Part shown: positions 29,696-37,934 of the stretch, in pieces
Numbering within the stretch: the first letter of the stretch is position 1
How the letters are laid out: every line of letters starts with the position of its first letter
DNA from: a virus
IMG/VR virus record: IMGVR_UViG_3300035661_003553
Location: 1 to 37,934 of that record
Strand: one strand, 5' to 3'
Length of the DNA stretch: 37,934 bases
Program-made: the position numbers and the translations under genes
The notes under the pieces: generated by a model
The model's input: only the letters and a program-made list of their open reading frames with translations
Told to the model about the DNA's origin: nothing
Database searches by the model: none

Positions 29696-32686
29696 CTAAA
29701 CAAAATTAACATAGACCGTCGAATTTGCTGGACGAACCATCGAAATTAAGTTTGTGATTAATACCTTATCCAGTGGAAAACTAAAGGGATTAAGCACATT
29801 AACGGTAAGCTCAAAATTGCGTCCGAATTCATCCTGTAGATTTGTAAAGGTCATTGCCTCAATAGCGGATATATTAAAATCATATCCTAACGTTACACGG
29901 CTATCGCTCAGAGAAATAGGTTGTTGACGTTGATAGGCGGCTATTTCCATAGTAGTTAGGGGCGCGTTCATAATGGCAAATTGATCTATCAACACCTGAC
30001 CTGGATAACGCCCGTTAATGTCTCCCCCAATATATATAGCTGTAAAATCAGACACATTACTAATAAACTGCCCGTTTATTTCTTTAACACTAGTCTTACT
30101 CTTCACGGCATTTAGCCACTGCGTTGGCTCAGTATCGTATTTTTGCGTAGGTTGCTCATTCATGAGGTCTAACCAGTCATAGAATGTACCGCTATAAACC
30201 TGGTTAGAAAATGTTAAAATTCCGTTAACATATGACGAAGTTTGGTACGGAACCCCAGCTACAAGCTGATTAAAAAAGCTCTGTAGCCCCTCTATTGTAC
30301 GTGGAAACTTTGTACCTGGATTGCCAACAGACACTGTGCTAGGATCAACTATCGTACCCAGTTTATCTGCGATAAACTTATTGACCCTGGCTTTTACCGT
30401 ATGAGTCTTGCCATCATCTCCAACAAATGTAGAATCACCATAATCCCCAGATAATCTTTCTTCAGCCGTTACTTCTTCTATGCCGAGAGTAGCACCTGTG
30501 TCATATTTCAACAGACTGCGCAACTCTCCATTGACATATAAACGCATAAAATTAGCAGCGGGAGAAGATGAATTGTTCCACGTGATAGCAACATGGTTAT
30601 ATTCATTGCCATTCAAGTCCTTAGAGGACAATGGGCAATGAATGGCAAACTTATCCGTTCGCACAGAATTAGTTCCAGAAATAGGAGTAAAGCCAACAAT
30701 TTCAAATGTCAAATTATCTATTTCGTCTATGTATAAAGAAAAGGAAGCTGCAAGACCATTGGAGCCAATAAAAGGCTGCATATCCACGATGTAGTATTTA
30801 GTTCCCCTTACTTTGCACAGTCTTTTCACCCACATTTGGATTGTGCCTGTCGTTATACTAAAATATCTTATATTGGGAACTATCAGTGGGGTCCCACTAA
30901 AAACCCCAGCCTGGCCAAAAAGAGAATCCGTTAAAAAAATGCCAGAATAAAAAGGATAAAAAGAAGCAAAATTATCATAGCAACCATCAAAATGTACAAC
31001 CATTAAATTATGCCGATTGTTATCCACAAAGGGGGCCAGCCTATTATTTGTTTTGACTGGACTAATACCCAAAGAATTAGAAACCAAATCATTATTGAAT
31101 GCTTTATCTAATAGCCTTTGTTCAAGTAAAATAGCATCGGCAGGATAGTAAGAATCGTAAACATAGCCAGCGTCATATTTGGGTTTGTCAATTCCTAGAT
31201 GCGGGGCTAAGTCGTATTTCATTTGAGAAGAAGAGGAACCCAAATATAAAGAACGTCCCGTTTTTTTCAGTTTAATGTCAAGTCCGGTATCATATTCAAA
31301 AGAATATTTACCTGGGGGAAGCAAACCATCCGTGCCTTCTACAGAAAAGGAAAAAGACAATACAGCATTAACCTTATTGGCACTAATATCTACATAGTAA
31401 TATCGGGAGAAATCACCACCGCTACCAACAAAATACGTCCCGCTCTGAGTAATGGTAATAGACTTCCCTACGTCTCCCGTGCTCCATACATAGGAACCAT
31501 TACCGCCCGAGGCCGTAGCTATTACCCACTTATCTTGTGCGCTATTATCTGCCCATGTAAAAGTAATTTCTAGTGGTTGTACTGTAGCGGTTTGAAGGGC
31601 AAGAGAATGTTGCCCGCCCCCCGCGATGGCCGTAATCCCCGTGAGCCCTGAAACCTGGACTGGGACATTGCTATCGGTGTTGGCCCCGTTGTCGAGTTCA
31701 CCGCCACCGTTATACCCGTTATACCCCCAGGCCCAGACCGTACCATCCTGTTTCAAGGCGAGGGAATGATCGTCACCCGCCGCGATGGCCGTAATTCCAG
31801 TTAAACCTGAAACCTGGACAGGGACATTGCTATCGGTATTGGTCCCGTTGCCGAGTTCGCCGTCACCGTTATACCCACAAGCCCAAACCGTCCCATCACT
31901 CTTCAAGACAAGAGAATAACTATCGCCAGCTGCGATGGCCGTGATCCCCCCCATGAGCCCTGAGACCTGGACAGGGACATTGCTATCGGTGTTGGTCCCA
32001 TTGCCGAATTGGCCGTTGCCATTCGAGCCCCACGCCCAGACCGTCCCGTCACTTTTCAAGGCGAGGGAATGGTCAGAACCCCCCGCGATGGCCGTAACGC
32101 CAGTAAGCCCTGAAACCTGGACTGGGACATTGCTGTTGGTGTTTGTCTCGTTGCCGAGTTGGCCCCAATAATTATACCCCCACGCCCAAACCGTCCCGTC
32201 ATTTTTCAATGCAAGGGAATGTTTTTCTCCCCCCGCGATAGCCGTTATCCCCGTAAGCCCTGAAACCTGAACGGGCACATAGCTATTGGTGTTGGTCCCG
32301 TTGCCGAGTTGGCCCCAATAATTATCCCCCCACGCCCAGACTGTTCCGTCACTTTTTAGGGCAAGGGAATGCAACTCTCCACCCGCAATGGCCGTTACCC
32401 CAGTGAGCCCTGAAACCTGGACGGGGACATTGCTTGAGGCGTTGGTCCCGTTGCCAAGTTGACCAGAAGCATTCAACCCCCAGGCCCACGCCGCGCCGTC
32501 ATTCCTTATGGCAAGGGAATGACACCAGCCGCCCGCAATTTTCGTAATTCCCGTAAGATTAGAAACCTGGACGGGGACATTGCTACTGGTGTTGGTTCCG
32601 TTGCCGAGTTGGCCGTTACCGTTATCCCCCCACGCCAGCACCAAATCACTATCCGTAAGACCAGAAATATTAACATTAGTAGTCAT
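29696..32686 (-). CDS. RCC1-repeat and LamG-like virion/adhesion protein
   Basis: The product is about 996 residues. Seven RCC1-type repeats of about 50 residues (roughly 14-375) each contain AWGxNxxGQLGNG, a VPVQVSxLTGITAIAGG step and HSLALKxDG, and should close a beta-propeller. A short Ig/PKD-like domain follows (about 380-450). A LamG-like jelly-roll region (about 560-800) has IQMWVKR and a MRLYVNGELRS segment. Such domains bind proteins or glycans, so a receptor-binding or fibre role is likely. The ATG at 32684-32686 has AAGG 7 nt upstream and overlaps a 12-codon frame as ATGA. Base composition of the repeat region is visibly more GC-rich than its surroundings. Confidence 0.85.
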   Translation of the reverse strand: MTTNVNISGLTDSDLVLAWGDNGNGQLGNGTNTSSNVPVQVSNLTGITKIAGGWCHSLAIRNDGAAWAWGLNASGQLGNGTNASSNVPVQVSGLTGVTAIAGGELHSLALKSDGTVWAWGDNYWGQLGNGTNTNSYVPVQVSGLTGITAIAGGEKHSLALKNDGTVWAWGYNYWGQLGNETNTNSNVPVQVSGLTGVTAIAGGSDHSLALKSDGTVWAWGSNGNGQFGNGTNTDSNVPVQVSGLMGGITAIAAGDSYSLVLKSDGTVWACGYNGDGELGNGTNTDSNVPVQVSGLTGITAIAAGDDHSLALKQDGTVWAWGYNGYNGGGELDNGANTDSNVPVQVSGLTGITAIAGGGQHSLALQTATVQPLEITFTWADNSAQDKWVIATASGGNGSYVWSTGDVGKSITITQSGTYFVGSGGDFSRYYYVDISANKVNAVLSFSFSVEGTDGLLPPGKYSFEYDTGLDIKLKKTGRSLYLGSSSSQMKYDLAPHLGIDKPKYDAGYVYDSYYPADAILLEQRLLDKAFNNDLVSNSLGISPVKTNNRLAPFVDNNRHNLMVVHFDGCYDNFASFYPFYSGIFLTDSLFGQAGVFSGTPLIVPNIRYFSITTGTIQMWVKRLCKVRGTKYYIVDMQPFIGSNGLAASFSLYIDEIDNLTFEIVGFTPISGTNSVRTDKFAIHCPLSSKDLNGNEYNHVAITWNNSSSPAANFMRLYVNGELRSLLKYDTGATLGIEEVTAEERLSGDYGDSTFVGDDGKTHTVKARVNKFIADKLGTIVDPSTVSVGNPGTKFPRTIEGLQSFFNQLVAGVPYQTSSYVNGILTFSNQVYSGTFYDWLDLMNEQPTQKYDTEPTQWLNAVKSKTSVKEINGQFISNVSDFTAIYIGGDINGRYPGQVLIDQFAIMNAPLTTMEIAAYQRQQPISLSDSRVTLGYDFNISAIEAMTFTNLQDEFGRNFELTVNVLNPFSFPLDKVLITNLISMVRPANSTVYVNFV
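31590..32660 (-). repeat. Tandem array of about 150-bp RCC1-coding units
   Basis: Seven units with a spacing near 150 bp, each marked by a GCGATGGCCGT-like block on the plus strand (for example near 31625, 31780, 31935, 32087, 32237, 32387 and 32535). Neighbouring units are nearly identical in places, and the array matches the one at 37560-37934. Confidence 0.85.
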
Positions 32687-32721
32687 TGGCACGCCTTAGT
32701 CCGCTTGTCGTTACGTGGCAT
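32683..32721 (-). CDS. Possible 12-residue peptide coupled to the RCC1 gene
   Basis: ATG 32719-32721 has GGAAGGA 5 nt upstream and a 12-codon frame whose TGA overlaps the ATG of the RCC1-repeat gene (ATGA). The good ribosome site and exact stop/start overlap suggest translational coupling. Too short to judge by composition. Confidence 0.35.
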   Translation of the reverse strand: MPRNDKRTKACQ

Positions 32722-32788
32722 AGTTCCTTCCTAAGCATTTTTCCTCAAGCTTCACTGAATTATGATTTTTTATAACGACAATAGTCAT
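32711..32788 (-). CDS. Possible 25-residue peptide
   Basis: ATG 32786-32788 has GAGG 4 nt upstream. The frame of 25 codons ends at TAA 32711-32713 and overlaps the next 12-codon frame by 11 nt. Lies directly after the 532-aa gene. Unrecognised. Confidence 0.35.
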   Translation of the reverse strand: MTIVVIKNHNSVKLEEKCLGRNYAT

Positions 32789-32799
32789 ATCACCTCGTT

Positions 32800-34398
32800 T
32801 TAACCAATTACCACTTTTATTTCTATAATAGCCCCACTTTTAAATCTATATTTTGAATTAGAAGGCCCATTAATTATAAAACGCCAGCCATTAGGAATTT
32901 CTTCATATGAAACATAAGGCGAGCCCTTGATGAGATCTGAGAGCAAGTTTCCGTTCTGATGTACTGAAAAATTAATATATGAAACTGGAATAGACCTACC
33001 TAGTTGCTCCGTAACTTCGAAAACAATCTCCGCATAACGGTCACATCCGCCCTGCCCCACGGGACTAAGAACATTAAGCTCAAATGACAATGGTTCATAG
33101 GAAAGGTCTACATTTACCGAGGGTGTCACGGTAGTTAACTGGCCCGTAGACAACGCCGCTTTATAATTACCGGCTACTGTTGGAACAAGTAAAGTCTCTG
33201 TCGTACGTATAGATGCAATGTCATTTATAAACCAATAGACATCGGTAATTTGCTGGCCTGGCCATATAACCTCAAGTGTCGGCGGTCCTATTAAATTGGG
33301 AGTAACGGTGATATATGCCCCCATTATAACTACATAAACGCTATCCGACGTCGCAGAACATCCATGTGCGTCAGTTATTTCTACTGAGTAATTCCCTGGA
33401 AATGCAGCTAAATAGCTAGATGAAGTGGCACCATTTATAGCAACTCCCTCTAAAAGCCATTGATAAGTCGAATAGATAGCTGGGACAGAAAGCATAGCCC
33501 CAGCCACATTAATCGTTGGGGGAGTTGGATAACCAAACAGTTGGACCGAGTGTATAGCGGAAGTCGCGCTGCAACCATTGGAATCTACAACAGATACGGT
33601 GTAGTCTCCCGTTGCCGTTGCTGTATAATTTTGCGCCGTCGCGCCTGGAATTGGCACATTATTTAGCATCCACTGATACGAGGAATATGTCTGGGTAGAT
33701 AAATCAACGGCCACGCAACCGGTAGAATCACCGCTAATGGTAACTGCAGGAAAACCGTAAATAGTTACTAATGTGCTTGGTGACGTACCTGTGCATATTG
33801 ATGTTCCATGCTGCTCCCCAACCCTAACGGCATAATTACCACTTTCAGTAGCAACATAGGTTTGTGCCGTAGCCCCATTAATGTCTATGCCGTCTTTGAT
33901 CCATTGATAAGAAAAATAATTTTGAGTCGATAAGACAGTCGAACCACATGCGGCCATAGTTCCAGATACGGTAGGAGTGGGTAAATTGTAGAAAGATATA
34001 ATAACAGGGCCAGAATAAAAATCTCCGCCCGTATAGGGGACCGTAACTTTAACTCTATAATATCCTGTACCATTAACTGTAGAAGAAACAGTAAAAGAAG
34101 ATGAGTTTGCGCCAGCAATTCCTACATAAGAAACTCCATTTGTAGAATATTGCCATTGATAAGTCAAAAACTCATTAGTAGATAATGTAACTGTCCCATC
34201 GACGCAGACGGATGACGAGGTATAATAAATAGGTACAATTGGATACTGGTCAAATTCACCAAGTGTTATTACTACAGATGCTCTATATGAAGAGGGTTGA
34301 ACTAATGATGATCTAACAGAGCTAACATGCGCGTTAGCCGTCTTTATACTAGAGAGGGGAAAAACATTTAGCTTAACACCTGGATAATAAGCAGTCAT
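32800..34398 (-). CDS. Ig-like-repeat virion protein
   Basis: The 532-residue protein has a short N-terminal module (1-50, MTAYYPGVKLNVFPL then SSYRASVVIT). Four or five Ig/PKD-like repeats follow (about 55-355), with the pattern LST-x-x-x-SYQW-x-x-x-GxxIxGATAQxY-x-A-x-xGxYxV. A C-terminal module (about 355-532) ends VSYINFSVHQNG and a PNGWRFIINGP strand pair. Ig-like repeats on phage particles help bind host surface glycans; that role is inference. N- and C-terminal modules recur as separate short genes at 34461-34727 and 36566-36984. AGGA precedes the ATG. Confidence 0.83.
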   Translation of the reverse strand: MTAYYPGVKLNVFPLSSIKTANAHVSSVRSSLVQPSSYRASVVITLGEFDQYPIVPIYYTSSSVCVDGTVTLSTNEFLTYQWQYSTNGVSYVGIAGANSSSFTVSSTVNGTGYYRVKVTVPYTGGDFYSGPVIISFYNLPTPTVSGTMAACGSTVLSTQNYFSYQWIKDGIDINGATAQTYVATESGNYAVRVGEQHGTSICTGTSPSTLVTIYGFPAVTISGDSTGCVAVDLSTQTYSSYQWMLNNVPIPGATAQNYTATATGDYTVSVVDSNGCSATSAIHSVQLFGYPTPPTINVAGAMLSVPAIYSTYQWLLEGVAINGATSSSYLAAFPGNYSVEITDAHGCSATSDSVYVVIMGAYITVTPNLIGPPTLEVIWPGQQITDVYWFINDIASIRTTETLLVPTVAGNYKAALSTGQLTTVTPSVNVDLSYEPLSFELNVLSPVGQGGCDRYAEIVFEVTEQLGRSIPVSYINFSVHQNGNLLSDLIKGSPYVSYEEIPNGWRFIINGPSNSKYRFKSGAIIEIKVVIG

Positions 34399-34401
34399 TT
34401 C

Positions 34402-34461
34402 TTAGTTCCTATATAAACTCTCAGATGTTATTGCTATAGACATTCCTCTATATGATGACAT
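34402..34461 (-). CDS. 19-residue fragment related to the 532-aa protein
   Basis: ATG 34459-34461 overlaps the TAA of the 88-aa gene (TAATG) and has GGGAAG upstream. The product starts MSSYRGMSIAIT, matching the SSYRASVVIT segment (residues 37-46) of the 532-aa protein. It is either a tiny gene or the remnant of a duplicated N-terminal module. Confidence 0.4.
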   Translation of the reverse strand: MSSYRGMSIAITSESLYRN

Positions 34462-34727
34462 TAAACACTTCCCTTTATCACGAATATTCGCCAACGCGTA
34501 GGATTGGCATTATAAATAGTGACAAGTCTTGAAGAAATACTGGCTCTTAATTCTATTTGAGCAACCTTGGAAATAAAATCTTGCCCTATCGTAGAATTAT
34601 TTTGCAGAATAAGAGCTGGAGAGAACAAACGTCGGGATGGCGTAAAAAGACTAACATGCACATTAGCCATCTTTATATTAAGAAGAGGAAAAATATTTAG
34701 TTTAATACTTGGATAATGAGCAGTCAT
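34461..34727 (-). CDS. 88-residue paralogue of the 532-aa protein's N-terminal module
   Basis: The N-terminus MTAHYPSIKLNIFPL followed by an IKMANVHVS block matches residues 1-26 of the 532-aa protein. The rest is beta-rich and unrecognised, ending TRWRIFVIKG. It could be a short structural subunit sharing a docking module with the longer protein. GGGG lies 7 nt before the ATG. It follows the 600-aa gene by 10 nt. Confidence 0.7.
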   Translation of the reverse strand: MTAHYPSIKLNIFPLLNIKMANVHVSLFTPSRRLFSPALILQNNSTIGQDFISKVAQIELRASISSRLVTIYNANPTRWRIFVIKGSV

Positions 34728-34737
34728 CTCTTAACCC

Positions 34738-36540
34738 CTACATAATTCCTTCTCTAAGCCAGGCATCTAAATAATTGGAACCGGCGCTAGACCCATATAG
34801 ATATCTATATGCCTCATCAACAATTAAATAGGTAGAAGCGTTTGTTGGAACCGTTACCCAAGTATCGGTAATAGTTATGGATGTAGTGTCATTAGATAAT
34901 ATTTTATGTATTTCGCCTGCTCCGGGTCCTGAGGTAATCATCACAACGTTAGTTGCGAAGGCGTTATTTGTCCAAATCGATGCCTTCCCACTGTCAGATA
35001 AAGTATTGGTGGTAGCGGAAGTGCATGTTCCTGAGCTTAGCACGTTAAGGGCCATCATATCTTCCCTGGCAAAGTTACTAGAATAGCAATGGTACATATA
35101 TTGGTCTATATACCCCAACAGACCGTCGTCAGATCCATTGTAAGTATAAAACGCAAGTGGCTGTAAGACAAAAGAGCCAGTTCTCGTTTCTGGATTTGTT
35201 GTAGCGCCATTCTCGGGAACGAACGTGGAAAGACGCTCAACTCCCGATGGGGCCGTAGCAGAGCCAGACGCGTCCCAAAAACATGTCGCATAAAATCTAT
35301 CTCCATTGGGCGGCATTAATCCAAATGTAGAAGGCGTTTTCCCTATAAATGCCCCTGAGTCATAATTGTTCGCAACCGAAGAAAACGTTAAAGTATTGGG
35401 AGAAGAGGCCGTATTTACCGCGCTTAAAGTTGCAGTTTCTCTACGTCCAGTCTGAAGACCCCCGGATGTATATCTGCCAATAATTTGATATTTTTTTCCA
35501 ACGATAAAATTGGAAGCGTCAGCAACGCTGACCGTCACGTTTGAACCAGAGGATATCGCTCCCGTAGTAGTCGAAACCGGTGTCGGCCAATAGCGCTTAT
35601 TGAGATGACCGAAACCTGCCTGAGCATATGTACCTGAAATCAATGTATATATAAATACAGTATCTAATGAGCCGTAAATCCAATAGTATAAACTACCCTC
35701 AGTAGTAGCTATATATGTCTCTGGCGAAGTTAGGCCGTAACCACCATTATATGATGCAGCCGTGCCATAATGATAAGTTGTGTCCCAATTCTCATAGGCC
35801 ATAAAATACACATTGTTAGTCGACTGCTGGACAAAAACCAGAATATACTCCGGCCACCTATCTGATAATTCTCCAGCGCTCTTATACACTCGCCAGTTTC
35901 CATTTGTAAAGACATGCGGGCCAGTCCCATTGTTAGAGGCATACGTAGAAGTCGAACTATTGGGCGCATCCGCTAATTTGAAAGTATTACTATTATTACC
36001 CGATACGCCAAAAACATAATAACCTTGATTCAGTGTCATCCCGGAAGGAACACCGCCAGAATAGACAAAAAAGACATAGTCTCCATTTGCAAACCCATGT
36101 GGACTAGCAGACGTAAAAGTATGACTGGTAGAATCATAGGTACAACTAGCAGCACCTCCTCTTATAAAAATATGATTATTTGACCCATAAGAGGTTAGAT
36201 TAATAGCCGACCCGCCTGAAGATGATGCTAGCTGGAAAGTGTTATCGTCCACCTTTATTACATAATAAAGAGTGTTGGCGGTTAATCCTCCTATAGGCGA
36301 ACCAGTTGTTATATAAAACACTGAATCATTAGTACTGAAACCATGATTTGGTATAGTAATTGTGCCAGGGCTGCTAGCGCTGCCAGCAGTAACATTATTA
36401 TAATTAGCGACTTTACGATTGGCCATGGAAATACCATCGCACAAAGTCCATCCCATCGACTCTAATGCCATATCTATTTGATCCATGAGTCCATATCGAC
36501 CAGTAATTAATGCCTGCCTCACATAATGTTTATAAGCCAT
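34738..36540 (-). CDS. Phage tail/baseplate-type structural protein
   Basis: The 600-residue protein begins with a helical MAYKHYVRQALITGRYGLMD segment (an end-of-fibre or tail docking style). Two similar units follow (about 65-130 and 140-215), each with HGF-x-x-x-D-x-VF, G-(L/M)T then YYV and NTF-(Q/K)-LA. This repeat type is common in phage tail proteins. The middle contains many aromatic strands. A C-terminal beta unit (about 535-585) reads SGPGAGEIHKI. No enzyme motif. GGAGG precedes the ATG. It lies between the frameshifted gene at 36566 and the 88-aa gene. Confidence 0.82.
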   Translation of the reverse strand: MAYKHYVRQALITGRYGLMDQIDMALESMGWTLCDGISMANRKVANYNNVTAGSASSPGTITIPNHGFSTNDSVFYITTGSPIGGLTANTLYYVIKVDDNTFQLASSSGGSAINLTSYGSNNHIFIRGGAASCTYDSTSHTFTSASPHGFANGDYVFFVYSGGVPSGMTLNQGYYVFGVSGNNSNTFKLADAPNSSTSTYASNNGTGPHVFTNGNWRVYKSAGELSDRWPEYILVFVQQSTNNVYFMAYENWDTTYHYGTAASYNGGYGLTSPETYIATTEGSLYYWIYGSLDTVFIYTLISGTYAQAGFGHLNKRYWPTPVSTTTGAISSGSNVTVSVADASNFIVGKKYQIIGRYTSGGLQTGRRETATLSAVNTASSPNTLTFSSVANNYDSGAFIGKTPSTFGLMPPNGDRFYATCFWDASGSATAPSGVERLSTFVPENGATTNPETRTGSFVLQPLAFYTYNGSDDGLLGYIDQYMYHCYSSNFAREDMMALNVLSSGTCTSATTNTLSDSGKASIWTNNAFATNVVMITSGPGAGEIHKILSNDTTSITITDTWVTVPTNASTYLIVDEAYRYLYGSSAGSNYLDAWLREGIM

Positions 36541-36565
36541 AAGAATCCTCCATTCGATAAATTAT

Positions 36566-36984
36566 CTACGTAGTTATAGTGACTACGATTACGATATTAG
36601 AATGATATTTAAATCTATGTTCAGAACTTTCTCCCTCAATGACAAAGTGCCAACCGTTAGCTAATTCAAAAGAAGAAATATAGTGAGAGCACTTTGTCAA
36701 GCCTTCTATTAAAGCCCCCCGTTATGATACACAGAAAAATTAATATAAGACAATGGAAAACTTCTGTTATAAGTCTCCACTATGCCAAAAGCGATACCGG
36801 TATAGCGGCTCACGCCTGCATTATCTGCCGTAGGGACAAGCGTGATGTCTGGTGAAGCGGAAACAATTATCGACCCACCTAAGAACCAATCACAACCGAC
36901 AATAGTTTTGCCAGGCCAAAAAGCTTGAACTGTAGGAAGGCCAGAGTTCCCATTTGACACGAATGTGAGATATGCATCGGCCAA
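36566..36984 (-). pseudogene. Frameshifted paralogue of the 532-aa protein's C-terminal module
   Basis: From TTG 36982-36984 (GGAG 9 nt upstream) the frame reads about 91 residues and stops just after a run of six G on the minus strand (near 36717-36722). In the next frame the homology continues to TAG 36566-36568: ALIEGLTKC, then ELANGWHFVIEG, matching NLLSDLIKG and IPNGWRFIINGP of the 532-aa protein. One extra G would restore a product of about 139 residues. It may be a sequencing error in a homopolymer, a phase-variable tract or a real lesion. The N-terminal part shows AFWPGKTIVGCDWFLGG, matching VIWPGQQITDVYWFIND. Confidence 0.72.
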
Positions 36985-36998
36985 GCTCTAACTCTCCA

Positions 36999-37934
36999 TC
37001 ATACTGGGGAAATTGTAAGGTCTCTACCAGATAGACTTAAATCTATATCTGAATTTATCAAAGTTTTAACACTATCAAAGTCAATAGAGAAAATTACTGG
37101 AGAATCCTTACCATCAGTTAACATTTCTATTCTATATTGTATAAACCTACCAATGGCATTAGACAGTGCCGCCTCATAGTCTATTGTCCAATCACACTTT
37201 GATACATAAGCCCCAATATCATAATCATAAGCATATCCATCGGCATCGCTAGTAATGCTATTCGTCAAACTCAACTCTATCCATGATGCCAGGGCAAGTT
37301 GGTCGGACGTGTCAGCCACACGATACATCACCTTGAATAACGATGTCAATATGCCAGCACCATGACCAGCATACCCATCGTCACAATATTCAGAAACACA
37401 GCCGTCGGAAGCCAGACCACAGCCTCCTGGAGGTCTTAAAATATACTTTTGGCGTTGAAGACTGGCTGTAGAAACCCTAACAGTGACTTTAGTCCATTCT
37501 AACCCTGGTATTGTACTATCGTATACTTTCGAAGTATACATGTTAACTACAGATGGCTCTGTAGTAATTTGAAGGGCGATGGAATAGTCACTGCCTCCAG
37601 CAATAGCCGTGATCCCAGTAAGATTAGAAACCTGAACGGGAACATTACTACTGGTATTGGTCCCGTTGCCGAGTTCGCCGTACCAGTTAGCCCCCCAGGC
37701 CCATACCGTCCCGTCATTTTTCAAGGCGAGGGAATGATTACCACCCCCCGCGATGGCCGTGATCCCGGTAAGATTAGAAACCTGAACTGGAACATTACTA
37801 CTGGTATTGGTCCCATTGCCGAGTTGGCCTTCATTGTTATGCCCCCAGACCCAAACCGTTCCGTCATTTTTCAACGCGAGAGAATGATCACCGCCCCCCG
37901 CGATGGCCGTGATGACCGTCCGATCGGGGAAATA
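36999..37934 (-). CDS. Second RCC1-repeat protein, 5' end outside the window
   Basis: An open frame of 312 codons runs from the window edge to TGA 36999-37001. It begins inside an RCC1 repeat array: two complete repeats plus part of a third, with WVWGHNNEGQLGNG and AWGANWYGELGNG. A strand-rich C-terminal domain (about 115-310) follows, with a Cys-rich loop (GCGLASDGC then CDDGYAG) and paired YDYDIGAYVSKCDW strands. The repeat DNA is nearly identical to that in the gene at 29696. Probably another receptor-contact protein. The first dozen codons at the edge do not fit the repeat consensus. Confidence 0.82.
   Translation of the reverse strand, partial: YFPDRTVITAIAGGGDHSLALKNDGTVWVWGHNNEGQLGNGTNTSSNVPVQVSNLTGITAIAGGGNHSLALKNDGTVWAWGANWYGELGNGTNTSSNVPVQVSNLTGITAIAGGSDYSIALQITTEPSVVNMYTSKVYDSTIPGLEWTKVTVRVSTASLQRQKYILRPPGGCGLASDGCVSEYCDDGYAGHGAGILTSLFKVMYRVADTSDQLALASWIELSLTNSITSDADGYAYDYDIGAYVSKCDWTIDYEAALSNAIGRFIQYRIEMLTDGKDSPVIFSIDFDSVKTLINSDIDLSLSGRDLTISPV
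37560..37934 (-). repeat. RCC1-coding repeat units shared with the array at 31590-32660
   Basis: Two and a half units with the same GCGATGGCCGT and GTCCCGTTGCCGAG blocks and about 155-bp spacing as the other array, about 5 kb away. Confidence 0.82.

Noticed and set aside
31590-32660. Repeat array as CRISPR or satellite DNA
   Set aside because: The units are about 150 bp, in frame, without unique spacers, and encode RCC1 repeats.
586-36019. Many plus-strand open frames of 60-180 codons opposite the large genes
   Set aside because: They lie wholly inside well-supported minus-strand genes, lack ribosome sites and show no protein-like motifs.
1-37934. tRNA or rRNA genes
   Set aside because: I found no cloverleaf with a T-loop GTTCRA motif and acceptor pairing, and no rRNA-like stretch. 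A tRNA scan would be decisive.

Overview
The window looks like part of a large tailed-bacteriophage genome, or a closely phage-like element. It combines a replication module, nucleotide-metabolism genes, a lysozyme, a phage-type chaperonin and very long repeat-rich virion-type proteins. Every protein gene runs on the minus strand, so transcription goes from high to low coordinates. Genes are packed with ATGA, TAATG or short overlaps and mostly have strong AGGAGG-type ribosome sites. The host cannot be named. A Shine-Dalgarno-using, sigma70-type bacterium is clear. A cobalamin-dependent reductase with inteins and a tnpB carrying GC-rich palindromes would fit a cyanobacterium, but this is only a weak hint.

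Layout in transcription order. (1) 37934-26006: virion/adhesion block. It has two RCC1-repeat proteins (one cut by the window edge), a 600-aa tail-type protein, a 532-aa Ig-like protein with broken or split paralogues around it, and a 1.2-kaa fibronectin-like protein. The 3' end of that last gene is tandemly duplicated and the duplicate is interrupted by a TnpB-only IS200/IS605-family element. (2) 24728-21745: two overlapping GT4-type glycosyltransferases. (3) 21373-20069: an FtsZ/tubulin-like GTPase with its own promoter and terminator. (4) 19973-17668: GH24 lysozyme, subtilisin-like protease and a DUF1003 membrane protein. (5) 17563-7579: replication module with a UvsW-like helicase, two unknowns, a DnaC-like loader, a DnaB-like helicase with a zinc-ribbon insert, and a class II ribonucleotide reductase with three inteins. 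(6) 7504-5272: small early-type genes including zinc proteins and a small HEXXH protein. (7) 4975-1: two small genes, then M16 peptidase, dNMP kinase, GroEL-like chaperonin and the start of another gene.

Transcription signals are unusually legible. Six sites share TTGAC(T/A/G)-N17-TATATT: five on the minus strand, each heading a gene cluster, and one on the plus strand at 5104. The plus-strand one is followed by about 70 nt of structured non-coding sequence and an intrinsic terminator, which I read as a phage small RNA. It is the only plus-strand transcript I can support.

Functionally, the middle of the window supplies DNA unwinding, helicase loading and dNTPs (reductase plus dNMP kinase). 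The chaperonin, M16 peptidase and subtilase suggest heavy investment in protein folding and processing. The FtsZ-like protein may build a filament for phage positioning. The right half builds host-contact structures, with the glycosyltransferases perhaps decorating them. The most notable observations are the three inteins of three different chemistries in one reductase, two of which use the enzyme's own catalytic-site cysteines for splicing, and the candidate small RNA.
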